From: Dendrocalamus latiflorus
Lineage: Eukaryota; Streptophyta; Magnoliopsida; Poales; Poaceae
NCBI GenBank assembly: GCA_017311315.1
Contig: CM029627.1
Span: forward strand, 1,332,447 to 1,396,446
Length of the DNA stretch: 64,000 nt
Direction: 5' to 3'
In this document: piece after piece, positions 1 through 11,030 of the stretch
Layout of the letters: each line of letters starts with the position of its first letter
Numbering within the stretch: the first letter of the stretch is position 1
The notes under the pieces: model-generated
What the model was told of the DNA's origin: nothing
Database searches by the model: none
What the model saw: only the letters and a program-made list of their open reading frames with translations
Translations under genes and position numbers: made by a program

Positions 1-152
1 GTCCCCCTCTTCAAGCATGGGACTCCGATTGGTCGATGCGTGCGCAGTCCCGCATCCCGGCACCACAGCACCCGAGTCATGCAGTCCGGGAACACATGAT
101 TACGGCAAAACCAGCAATGCTCTAAGGCTGTATGTTATCAAAAAGGCTGTCG

Positions 153-302
153 TGGTCGAATATGGCAGTGGTCAAACATGAGTGTGGTCGAAAGTGGCGG
201 TGGTCAAAAGTGGTTGTGGTTGAAAGCGGAGGTGGTCAAAAGCGGTAGCGGTCAAAAGCCGAGGTGGTCGAGGGAGGCAGTGGTCGAACAACCGTGGTCG
301 GA
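153..302. repeat. Minisatellite, about 15-bp unit
   Basis: About ten imperfect head-to-tail copies of a unit close to GTGGTCAAAAGTGGC. The apparent ORF across it (repeating VVE/VVK and GGGQK) is simply the translated repeat. The rest of 1-1110 is moderately GC-rich with no recognisable protein or transposon end. Confidence 0.7.
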
Positions 303-1109
303 TTGGCTGCGGTCTTGCGCGACCGTGATCGTGAGCCATGAGGAGAGGGTGGCGGTGGCGCTTTGGCTCAGGCGGTCGGGGAGTTCAGCGGTGCCCGAGC
401 TCGGCGAAGTGGTTGAACGGTGATCCTCTAGGTGTGACGAAGCTCGCACGGTCGTCGGTAAAGCCGAAGGCAACCCTGAGCAGCAGTGATGGCTCACCGA
501 AGTGGCGCCAGGGCTTGGGAAGAGAGGAGCGCGATGCGGAGGATCATGCGCTCCTGGACCGCATGACTTGGGTGCTACAGTGCCAGAGCGCAGAACTACG
601 CACACGTTGACCACACTTGGAGAGAGGGTTAGAAATGGTATTGCATATAACCAGAGGCTTATTTCTAGTATTACTATGCTACACAGAGCGGAAAATATCC
701 AAACATCGCATACACCCTATGTGTACTGGACGCTCGTCAGGAATAGAAGAAGATCGCGCATATCAGCGTCCTACGTAGCAGCGAGATCACAGGCTAACGA
801 AGTACCATGAGCAAACAGACGCAAGAGCGTATATCGCTTAATTTGGAGGATGCACGCACGCAGCAAGCAGAGCGAGATCTCCTGGCGGTGCGTCAGGTTC
901 AGAGGAAATCACGTACGTACGGCGCGGCGCGTACAGATTGGCTTGGAGCGGCGGTCCGTCCGAGCGAGATCTCCCAAATCGTTCGAGAAGATGGCAAGAA
1001 ACGGCGGTAGCGGTGCGGTATCTCCTCGGTCCAATCACAAGGACACATGCATGGCTCATGCGGCTGCTTATTTTATTTCACTAGTACTTCACTCGCAGGG
1101 TGTAAGTTC

Positions 1110-1500
1110 TAGTTCCAATTAGATTAATTTTAATAATTAATAATAAATATAAAATAATAAGACTAACTCTAATAATGACAGGTTTAAATATGAGAATAAC
1201 TCTTTTATTAAATATGTTATTACTTAATCTCATTTAGATGAAAGGTGAAAATCACATATGTATGCATTCAACGTTATATTCTTATATCTTATTGCATTTC
1301 TAAGATTCAAAATATAGGTTGAACTTCACAAAAAGTCTAATTTGAATATGTGCATATATTTTTATTACACATTTTTGTATGCATACATTTAAGGGAGTTC
1401 ACTCTATGTTTTGTGGTTTCATTAGTATTGATCCATGTTTCTTTTTCCACATATATTGGGATCTCTACTTTAAAACATATCCTTTGAGTATATAAAACTG
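1110..1500. other. AT-rich intergenic sequence, nothing recognised
   Basis: Low-complexity AT-rich DNA with no coding potential and no terminal repeats that I can delimit. Confidence 0.5.
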
Positions 1501-2740
1501 GTGCATACACTCACACTGACTCATATTGCTTACTCAATTATCTCTATGTGAGAGTGTGAGACTAACATAATTATCAAGCATTTGAAAGATTTAGTCCCGG
1601 ATTTTGCTTGACGACTTGAAAATGCATGCTAAGGTTGACAAGAAAATCGACATGGCTCGAGACAAAGGTTATGCATGCATTTGAATTTAAATTCTCAAGC
1701 CAACTATGCATTGTCAGAAGAAAACAGTAGTACCAGAGTTATAACGATGGAACTACCACAACACGGTCTGACCACAACTCCTGAGTAGTACTACCGGATC
1801 CTGGAAGTTTCGGATTTATAGGGTGGTACCTTTTTTCAGAGAGCACAAAGATTTGATCCTCGAGACAAACGGAAGTACCGTGTCCAAAATTGAAACTACT
1901 AGAGAGCGGAACTACCAGACCGGAGAACAAGGGAAACATCACTAGAAAGGAAAGGACTAACAGACAAGATGTAAGGCATGCAATGAAAAGATAAGGTGCC
2001 ATCTGTGAGGGACTGCATCGTGTGTGAATGATTAATCAAGAAGAGTCAGCTTCAGTTAAAGAGAATGTGTGGAAATCTCGACTGAAATCCGGTTGGCCTG
2101 CATGTGTATTTTCTTGGGCCGAACTGACTCAAGTCGGTCATGTAATTTTACTAGTTAATTTGAGTCCGAACACACTGGTTGTCTTAGTTAATTCCAAACT
2201 AGCTTAGGGAAGAGTTTTGAGATTAGCCAGCCCTAGTTAGGAAAGAGTTTTGATATTAGCCAGCCCTAGGCCGTGCGCGTTAATTCCGAACTAGCTTAGG
2301 AAAGAGTTTTGAGATTAGCCGGCCCTAGGTTGTGCGCGTCATGTGGTGTGGGGAGGCCGTTATAATTACCTGTCGTCTTCTCTTGTAACGGAAGGTCACC
2401 ATGAATTAATCTATTATTTTTATAAAACTTTACGCTTGTTCTTTCTAGGGTTTGACGTACAGATATAACCTAGAGAGAAATTGAGCGCTATCAACCCCGT
2501 TATTCTTGTGATTCCTCGTGTTTTGCAGGAAGAACGCCACGTTTACTTTTGCGTGGTCGAGTAGATGAGGATTGAAGCGTGTGGTTAAACGAATTCTTTT
2601 GTACATATTGTTGTATTGAAATAGTGGTTAGCGTCATCGGTTCGTCAGGTTGCACAAATACAAAATTATCCTTGATCCTACGCCGTGAAGTTCGGGCACC
2701 CCGTATCATCGCTTGTGGCATTGCCATAACTTACTAAATA
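1500..2740. mobile_element. Possible LTR-retrotransposon remnant with internal direct repeats
   Basis: The stretch reads like a plant LTR rather than a gene: no long ORF, simple repeated phrases, and three near-identical tandem copies of a 45-60 bp block at about 2190-2338, each containing GAAAGAGTTTTGA and GCC(A/G)GCCCTAG. Clear TG...CA ends and a target-site duplication were not found, so element type and borders are uncertain. Confidence 0.3.
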
Positions 2741-4136
2741 ACGATTATCATTAATTTCACTATTTCTGTTATCTCTATCTCTGATTTTTATCAATGTTTC
2801 TGGTAACCTAGTTTCATTGCACTTAATCTGTGTCAATTATTTGTCCTTTTTACACCTTACTTGCAATCGTTGTTGGTTACTTGCTGAGATTTTCAAATTT
2901 CATTCTTGCTCTTTTCATTCTCAGGTAAAAGATCAGTGGAGTGATAGCACCATGCATGGGTGGAAGCGCTTGAGTTTTTAGCACCATAACTTGTCATTAT
3001 TTATGATATCTTATTTACTTTTTATTTGGTTAGAGGTGGATCAGTTGTATGTTTCAAATATTGGTTTCAATTTCTGCTGGTTCTCTAATAAAGTATTATT
3101 AAAATTTTAATTTCCTGGAGATTTCCATTGTTGCTTTTATTTATTTTTTACTTTGGTAGTGATGTTCTATAGTAGTATCTTATATTAGTATGTGAGATGC
3201 TACACACTCATGGCTCTACACTGTGTTCTACGAAATTTATGCGATTCAAATCAAGTCCCAACTAGTTTCTCTTGCCCTTTTGCATCTGGTGATTTTCACA
3301 ATCTCAATCCCATAGACGATGTAATCAGTATCTCAATCCCATAGATGATGTAATATAATCAGTCGACTATCTTCGACTTGCATTGTCGAATTCTCTGAAC
3401 TGTTGCCGACAAGACGAGACCGGTAGGCGGTTTCCATGGAGTCCACCTCAAACTCAAAGCTCACGCATGTCGCATTATTCTCGCAGATCATATATAGGAT
3501 CTCAAGAGTCGACACGCCACAGCGATATGTTATTGTTTACTGCAACTAGACGGGATCCATATCCGGGGGAAGAAGCAATAATGCGATCGATGCACGCAGG
3601 CAATGTCAACGAGACGGAAGAAACTGCAGGTGCTCCTTGCTCAGGCAGGCGGCCATGTTTGCTACTTTGCTTAGCTATTTTTTTTTTTCAAATGACTTGG
3701 AACAAAGCGCGCGTCGGATCTGTTTGCAGTTTCACCGCCCTGGCATGCCTTGTTAATCATCAATTGATTGAGCCCCAATAGATTGTTACTGAAAGTGCCA
3801 AACGCGATAGGGTAAGGAACGTGAAAACCTGCATCCATGTATAAGCTCCGAACATGTAATATGTGGAGAGGAGTGAAGCTTCGTCGAACCCCGATGGATG
3901 TATGACATATTTAGTACTACAATCTATGGAGCCAATCTATTTGCTAGAAATTATCCATGCCTCAAAAGGTCTCAAAAAATGAAATTAGTTATCACCACAA
4001 GAAGAGCATCCACCATAGTCATCGGTGGTTGTTGGACTATATCATTCCCAAAGGCATCACTCCCGTTCACGACATGCCCCCCCTCCCCTCCAAACTAAAT
4101 ACTAAAATACTGCCATCTGTATATGGTGTACAATTC
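2741..4136. other. Intergenic sequence, nothing recognised
   Basis: Short ORFs on both strands have no recognisable domain. A poly-T stretch and simple-sequence islands are present. No terminal repeats or gene structure could be supported. Confidence 0.4.
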
Positions 4137-5457
4137 AGAGCAGCAGAGCTTTTTTTTAGATAAAAGATATAAAATCCGGCCTCTATATCCACGTGGGATA
4201 TATACAGCCAAAAGTTACACGAACGCTTAGGTTCAAAGCCTCAAAACTGAGGGGCATAAAACAACAGGAGAGATAGCTTAAGGACTATGAAAAAACTAGA
4301 AAGACTAAGCTTCCGCATTTTTTCTCCGTCCTTGCTTTCAGCCAAGTCTCTATCCTCATCCGACTGCGCCAACCAAACTTCGGTCCGCTTTGCGTGAAGA
4401 TGGACCTCCGAGGCGACGCCTCCAAGGAGACGACAAGAGTTGCCGGCGCCGCCCGCCTCACCGAGGCAAGGTTTTCACCTGGAGATCAGTTAACATGAGA
4501 GCTATGGATTGCTTTGACAACACCTCCAGGAAGTATAATGGCGCCCGAAGGCGTCATTGTTGTCGAGCCGGTAAAAACACCGGCAAGGCTTTCGCCAGCA
4601 CCTCCACAGCACTCCACGCACTATCCATACACAAAAAACACACCGAGGTCCTGCACACCTCGAGGCCATGGAATAGCCACCCTAAAACTCCACGACGAAC
4701 CGCTTCCTGCAATGGCCGCCACTGAACAAACCACTAAACGACGCCTATGCGTCACCACTGAGCAGATCCAGGGACAAAAATCACACATCAAGCCTACAAG
4801 CAAAACTACTAAAGAGCCTGACACGAAACTTCCTGAACGCCTTACGGAGCCTGCACGGCACAAAGATCACCACCGCCTTCTTGCTCCCGGCCACACCCAA
4901 CTGGAAGTCGGGGTTGATGCAGAGGTCCTTGAAGACGCTCTTGAGCTCCTGATTGCCATTTTCCAGGTCGAAGAGCGCCTACGCGCCGGAGTCCACGAAC
5001 TCTGAGGGCACGAGGCCCTTGACCTTCTGGAGCTTTCTCCTCGCCGAGAACATGGAACCTTCTTCCTTCCTTCCTTCCCGGAGCTGAGCACGAAGGCGAA
5101 AGGAGCGGTGGCGGCGCCGACAAGGCGGCTTCGCGCGCCAGCCCTGCTCGACCAGAAGCGCGCCCGCTGCCTCCCCGCCGACGAGAGCACCCACCCGCCG
5201 CTCCTCAACCCCACCGCACTCCTCTGCCTCCCTCCCAGCACGCACCACTCCCTCTTCCACCGTGCGCGCCTCGCCGGCACGGGAGCCCGCCACTGCGCCG
5301 CCAAGACGCAAAACCACCAAACCCTAGTAGATCCACGCCGAGGGACTCCAGATCCGGCCACCAGGCCACCGGATCCGTCGCCGGCGAGGGAAACTGCAGC
5401 CGAAGAGCTCGCGACCACAGCACCGCTCCTCCCCGAGCCGAAGAGCAGCAGAGCTTT
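4137..5457 (-). mobile_element. Retroposed non-LTR-type element carrying an RPS7 fragment
   Basis: A 1289-bp insertion (4153-5441) is bounded by a perfect 16-bp direct repeat AGAGCAGCAGAGCTTT at 4137-4152 and 5442-5457. Read on the minus strand it begins GC-rich and ends in ATCTTTTATCTAAAAA, a short A-rich tail, which together with the long TSD indicates target-primed retroposition as used by LINEs and SINEs. No reverse transcriptase is encoded, so it is non-autonomous. Its 5' module (5341-5375) and 3' module (4153-4700) match the element at 6495-8214, but the middle differs and contains a ribosomal protein gene fragment. Confidence 0.8.
4814..5053 (-). pseudogene. 40S ribosomal protein S7 N-terminal fragment inside retroelement
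   Basis: Minus-strand translation from the ATG at 5053 gives MFSARRKLQKVKG, then a stop at codon 25, then ALFDLENGNQELKS, GSKKAVVIFVPCRLRKAFRK and FRVRL in the same frame. This matches the start of eukaryotic ribosomal protein eS7 (RPS7), including the conserved lysine/arginine-rich LRKAFRK segment. Homology stops after about 80 codons and the sequence passes straight into the element's shared 3' module. No intron is seen across these 80 codons, which fits capture of processed RNA. One in-frame stop and several substitutions make it non-functional as a ribosomal protein. The surrounding element could still be transcribed, since the fragment lies in the element's sense orientation. Confidence 0.85.
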
Positions 5458-6479
5458 AGTGTTCGGATTCAACAACTTTCGGAATTTGAAGAGATCTTCT
5501 CCTATATTTTTCAGGGATTTGATAAGAACATTTGTTTATTAGTAGTTAAGAGAGTTTCAATGTTCCATTTTAAACATCTCAATCATATTTGTGTTTCAGT
5601 CATGTGAAGCATATATGCTGGATAAATTGTAATGGAAGTCGAGTCATATACTAAAGATCACCTTTTTTATTTTTCTCATATCTTCTTTATTATAACTAGC
5701 AGATTTACCCTCGTAATTACATGCTGGATATTACGATACAATTATTTTTGATATACTACTCTACTTCTTATAATTAAAATACAATTGTATTTGTTATATA
5801 ACTCAAATATTTATATATGATCAATTTGCACCGTTATAATCTAGCCCCACTAAAATAAATAATGGAGACACTTCTCTTTTTCTTTTGATTAATATGAGAA
5901 TTTTTAGGATTTTTAAAGGATTATTGTGATATTTTCTTGCCTCAAAGCCAAAGAGGTGTCTTGAATATCACCCGTTGATTTTATTTATATAAATATTTTT
6001 GCAAGCAGTCTTCACAAGGAAAAATGAAAATCAAATGGGTGAAATGAACTGATATCTAGAGATTTTTTTCTTTTGGATGGAACTGGTATCTAGAGAACTC
6101 CCCCCTGATTCTGAATTTTTTTTCTCAGTGAAGCTATTTTTTGAGAGAGCAAAATACTCTGTTGTCCTGCTCCATGGGCCGAAAAAATAAAGCCCTAACA
6201 CATATCCACAAGACGAAGACGAGGGCCGTCTGCCGCCAGTTCAGGCCTTAAGAGTTCAAAGTATGTTTTCTTTGTCATTTGTCCGAACCAACTGTCGTTG
6301 TTTGAATTTTGGGCCGATCGAAACATGGATTATACACAGAAAGAATGGCACATATTTGCACGCCACAAAGCCCACGAATTAAACTGATGGGTCTTATGGC
6401 ACGCAGTTACGCTAGTTCAGGCCCACTATGTTTCAGTCTAGTTGGCAAAGAATTGATGCACACTACACCATCCTCTGAA
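5458..6479. other. AT-rich intergenic sequence, nothing recognised
   Basis: AT-rich DNA between the two related retroelements with scattered short ORFs and no recognisable domain or terminal repeat. Confidence 0.5.
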
Positions 6480-8229
6480 TCCTACGGCATATCTTTTTAG
6501 ATAAAGGATTATATATAAAATCCGGCCTCTATATCCATAAGGAATATACACAGCCAAAAGTTACACGAGCTCTTAGGCCCAAAGCCTCAACACTAAGGAG
6601 TACACAACAGCAAGAAAGGAAAAAGCTAGAAAGACTAAGCTTCAGAACTTCTTCACCGTCCTTACTTTCAACCATGCCCCTAACCTTCTCCAATTGAGCC
6701 ACCCAAATTCCGGTCTATCCTGTGTGAAGATGAACCTCCGAAGCGACGTCTTCAAAGAGGCGACAAGGGCCGCCGACGCCGCCCGCCTCACCGAGACAAG
6801 GCTTTCACCTGGAGAACCGAATACATTATGGCTATGGAGTGCCATGACAACCCTTCAGGAAGGAAAATGACGTCCATAGACGTCATAGTTGTCGAAACCG
6901 GTAGGAACACCGGCAAGGCTTTCGCCAGCACAACCACAGCAAACCACGCATACCCACACACAAAAAAGACATCCACCAGCACACCGGGGTCCTGCACGCC
7001 TCAAGGCCATGGCAACGCCATCCAAAGAACCCACCACAAGCCGGTTCCCACACGAGCAACATCGCGCCAAGGAACCCTGGATACCCCAACAGCCACCACT
7101 CCTGCCGCAGCCGCCGGCGCCGGTCGGCCTCCTCCACCAACCTCATCGGCAGTGAAGCAAACACCCGCCGGACCCCGGAAAAAAGCCACCAGCCGCCGCC
7201 GGCCAGCCTCCTCCAACCAATCCTCAACGGCAGTGAATCCCACTGCCAACGCATCCCGGAAGAGATCCACCACCGAACCCAATCCCCTTCCAAAAGAAAA
7301 CACCAACAATCTTCTTCTTCGTCAGAGCCTAGCTCATCCGCAATGGGCCGAGTTCTGGATCCTGCTGGTCGCCGATGATGTCTCGCCACGGAGACAACTA
7401 CCTGCCTTCACGCCGGAGCCGAGCGACACCAACCAGCGGAGCACTCAAGCTCCATCCGCCAAGAGGTGCCATCCCGCTCGAGCCGCCGCGCCATGAATCG
7501 GCTGTCCACCGCGGAGAAGTCAACGCAGGCGGGCGCGGCACTGCGGGCGGAGCCGGGAGACATCGGCGCGGGCGGGCGCGGCACGGCGGGCGGAGCCGAC
7601 TGAAGGCGACCCGCCGCAGCCAAACTCATGCCCGCCGCCGCCCGATCTTCCCCACCGGCGACGCCGCAACGGCACCAGCAGGGCCACCCGAATCCACCGC
7701 CAACCAATCGGCCCCACCCGCCGGCAACGGCCACTGAGCCCCCGAAGCCGCCCGGTCTTCCCCATCCCTTGGCGCCGACGCGCCCGATGCCGCACACCGG
7801 CCGCCTCCGCCTCCGCTCCATCCTCCACAGCGACGACACGCCCCAGGTCGCCCGCCACCTCTCCACCCCACAGATCTGGGCTGAGAGACGCCAGATCCGG
7901 CCACCAGGCCGCCGGATCTGCCGCCGGCGAGGGGATCCGCTCAGGGATCGCTCCGGCGACGGCGAGGATGCGGGAGCCGGGCAAGGGGGAGGGCTGCCCA
8001 CTGCTGACTGAGGGGAGAGGACCGAGAGGAGGAAAAACGCCCCGCCGCCGCCCTCCTTGCGGCCACCGGCGACCGGTGGCGCGCTCCGGCGGCGGCGAGA
8101 AGGTGAGGTTCAGGCAGGGAGGCGAGAAGGCGAGAAGTATCCAGCTAAACTATTGTTCCTAGCTCATAGGGCACCATAGGAAAAAGAGAGAGAAACACTC
8201 AAGAGAAAAGACCCTCCTACGGCATATCT
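6480..8229 (-). mobile_element. Second retroposed non-LTR-type element of the same family
   Basis: A 1720-bp insertion (6495-8214) is flanked by a perfect 15-bp direct repeat TCCTACGGCATATCT at 6480-6494 and 8215-8229. The minus-strand 3' end (ATCCTTTATCTAAAA preceded by a GAGGCCGGATTTTA segment) matches the element at 4153-5441, and both share a 5' block around GATCCGGCCACCAGGCC. The middle (about 7100-7850) is very GC-rich and Pro/Ala/Arg-rich in all frames. I recognise no captured gene there, although one is possible. Long ORFs in this stretch follow base composition. Confidence 0.78.
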
Positions 8230-8421
8230 AATGTCCTATTCTATAATCTGCAAAGACCTCGAAAAAAATATCTGCAAAGAAAATAATAAGATGATAAGTC
8301 AGATACTTTGCGATATATGCAATATAATATACGGGCACTAACAGTTGTCGAATCAAGCCGCTCGAGGCCACCAGAATTATTGCAAGGAGTGCAGGAATCA
8401 GATCTTGCTTTCAAGTCAACA

Positions 8422-8442
8422 CGATCGATCGATCGATCGATC
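8422..8442. repeat. (CGAT)n microsatellite
   Basis: Five consecutive CGAT units in otherwise unique sequence. Confidence 0.9.
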
Positions 8443-8852
8443 CCCCACTTTCTGGTGAACACTGGAACGTAATTACTCAAAAGAAGAACACTGTTGGGAG
8501 GAATATAATCACTACAGGGAAACATATATTCTTCCCCCAAGTGACCCAACATTTTAATTTCCGCTGCCTCTATGAAACTATATACTCTGCAAACTGTAAA
8601 GAAGATGTCATCACGTGCTTAGGCGCTTATTTTGCCTTTAAAAGAACACTGGAAATTCGTGGTCTGAAGACATCCATTGCAGTCTAAGCAAAAGAAGAAG
8701 GTCCAGAACTCCAGAAGAAGAAAGGACTCCGCTTGCACGTATGACATTGGGAGCATCTGCAGCTCTGCACTGTGTACACTGAAAAATTCGACATGAGGGT
8801 ATGGTCCGAATGCACAGTACCCTGAACAGTACCAAGTGCAGATCCAGCTAGC

Positions 8853-8859
8853 TATAAAA
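8853..8859 (+). promoter_or_regulatory. Candidate TATA box
   Basis: TATAAAA about 130 bp upstream of the short ORF at 8983, with purine/CA-rich sequence between. This is the only promoter-like arrangement I see between 8.2 and 16 kb. It is unproven. Confidence 0.25.
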
Positions 8860-8982
8860 GTGCAATGGAGGTTGATGCTCGACTCCCTGATTCAATCCTG
8901 ACCGTTCAATTTTCTGTGGAGCAAGCTAGCTGCATGCAACGCAACGCAAGTCTCTGCATCTTGTTCAGAGACAGAGGAGAAG

Positions 8983-9114
8983 ATGCTGCCCTTTCGCAAG
9001 TGCCGCATGCTCCTACCACACTGCTCCTGTAGTCCTGTCAGGCTATCACTCAAAACTCCAAAGGCTCAAAAGGAGGGGAGAGTGGCGACACATCTCCAAT
9101 CACTGAGGCCGTGA
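8983..9114 (+). CDS. Hypothetical 43-aa ORF downstream of a TATA-like site
   Basis: ATG at 8983 opens a 43-codon frame starting MLPFRKCRMLLPHCSCS and ending LQSLRP. It is basic, with a small cysteine cluster, no signal peptide and no family that I recognise. The only support is the TATA-like motif upstream. It may equally be non-coding sequence or the first part of a spliced transcript. Confidence 0.15.
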   Translation: MLPFRKCRMLLPHCSCSPVRLSLKTPKAQKEGRVATHLQSLRP

Positions 9115-11030
9115 GTGACGCCGCACGATGCCGGCCAATGAGACGCCGGCACGGCGATGGCCTCGCCTTGCGTGCAGTTTACTTTAAGATCCCGGCGAGG
9201 CGCGCTCCCCGATTAGCGGTCAGTAGTCAACCTTAAACTCACTCGGGACGATGATTGACGATGACAAAAACCTCCCGCTCGCTAATGATGCTGCCCAGCA
9301 ACTGTCTGGTTCGCTTTCTCCTGCCTCCCTCCCTCCCCATTCATTACGACTATGGCTTTGTTTCTTTTTCTTCCTGACGAGCGCTAGCTTTGGCTTTGTT
9401 TATTCGGGCCAAGATATTTTTTTTGCTAAGTTCCTTTTCGGCATTAGTTAGGCTAGACGCTCTAAATTAATCAGACTAGTTAATTAATGGGGGTTGCTTT
9501 TTGGTTAGCCTGAGCGCGCTCTGGCCCTCGCGTCATGCGTTGGCAATCATGGATTCGGTGGAGTCGCGTCCCTTTCTGTCAATCTATCACACATGCTGGC
9601 TTCTCTCCCCTTGTGGATGCATTCATGAGCTAATACTAAGCTTGTGTGTAAGTGAAGCTTTCATGCATGCTTTGATCTGGACAATTAACTAACCGAGGTT
9701 AGTTTTAGTTAAAACACTTCGAACTTAATTGTGAGAAGCATGGCTAGGCTAGGGTTAAATATATACTAACTACTTAACTAGGTCTTTAGGTGTTGGGACT
9801 TGCAAGATGCGCACCATTGGTTTGCAAATTTTATAGCAAAGCTGCGCCTTTCAAAGAAAAATTATATATGCAGGTGGTCCTGACCGTTGGATCACGCAAT
9901 GGCCGGGCAGCTCAGATCAACCAATCGCAACATAAACAAAAGAAATGTTTAACGAGGTGTTGTTGCTTTAGAGGTACTAATCAAGATGCATGCATGTTTA
10001 GCTATTGCCCAGTAAGCACCTAGCTAGCTTGCTTGCTGAAAAAGCACAAGGCTTGTGCAGGCCTTCACGCGGTCGCTATCTAGTATTGATTTATTTCGAG
10101 GAATTTTTTTTCCTTGGGCCAGCTTGGGAGATTCTGAGCTCTGACCATGTACCTGCCGTACTTATCTACAGTCGACAGAAATCGTTGGCTGAAACCAAAA
10201 TTTTAATGTGACGAACCATGTGACGATAGAAACTAATTGGTGAAGTGTGTATCACTGTCAGTCTGTCACTGTGTGGACATACAAGAGATAAAAGCTGCCG
10301 CTAATGGTTAGTTAATTTCTTCCAGTTGCAATCTAGCATGCGATTGCTATGTCCTGTGTTGTTTTGTTGTCTTGGGTTTTGTTTGCTTTGCTGTTGGAAG
10401 TATATTGTACTATCAGTTGCTGCGGGTGGTTAAATTTTTTTAGCTGGTCTTTTAAGGAGTTGTTAGGAGAAATTGTTATTGCCGGAAGAAGGCTTGCTTC
10501 CACTAGCAGAAAAAGGGGACAATGATTAGTGGCATACTACTGGAGGTTGCTTTCGCAGTGAACTGACGAAGCCACGGTTTACACAATGCGTGCACCCACA
10601 AGTATTCCTCTTGTCCGCTACATATCTTTTAACTTACAGTGATGTGCTATGAAAGAGAACTTTTAGTGATGTGTGTGTGATGTCGAATGTTCTGACCAGC
10701 TAGTTGATTTTGCAAAATTGCACGTCGGTTTCAACCGCGAAACAGCGGAGATCAAGAGGCAGCGGCGACCTGTTTATGCTGATGAAGTCATGTCATGGTT
10801 TTGTCAGTGGATTGGTTATATGCCCCAACAAAATTTGGCACCGCTCCAACTAGCTTATGACTGTGGTTTTTAGCTGAGATTATACTATAGTAGTTGTTAG
10901 TTTTTTCTAAGAAAAAATAAAAACACATTATATCATCACGGATAATATAAAAGAATAAGGAAAAAGGCAAAAGAGACAAAAAAATCAACAAAAATTAAAA
11001 TAAAGCAAAATTAGAATTGATATGTTCTAA

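Larger units (their letters stand above)
8230..11030. other. Gene-poor intergenic stretch
   Basis: No supported gene. It contains a (CGAT)n microsatellite at 8422-8442, a TATA-like site near 8853, a short ORF at 8983, and an AT-rich MITE-like block at about 10860-11030 built of runs such as AAAAAGGCAAAAG. That block resembles those at 13130-13330 and 62850-63060. Confidence 0.45.

Noticed and set aside
4867..5475. 202-aa minus-strand ORF
   Set aside because: Arg/Ser/Gly-rich frame created by GC-rich retroelement DNA; the meaningful frame there is the RPS7 fragment in another phase.
6828..8011. Several ORFs of 120-220 aa on both strands
   Set aside because: All frames are open because the retroelement centre is GC-rich; composition is Pro/Ala/Arg-biased with no domain.
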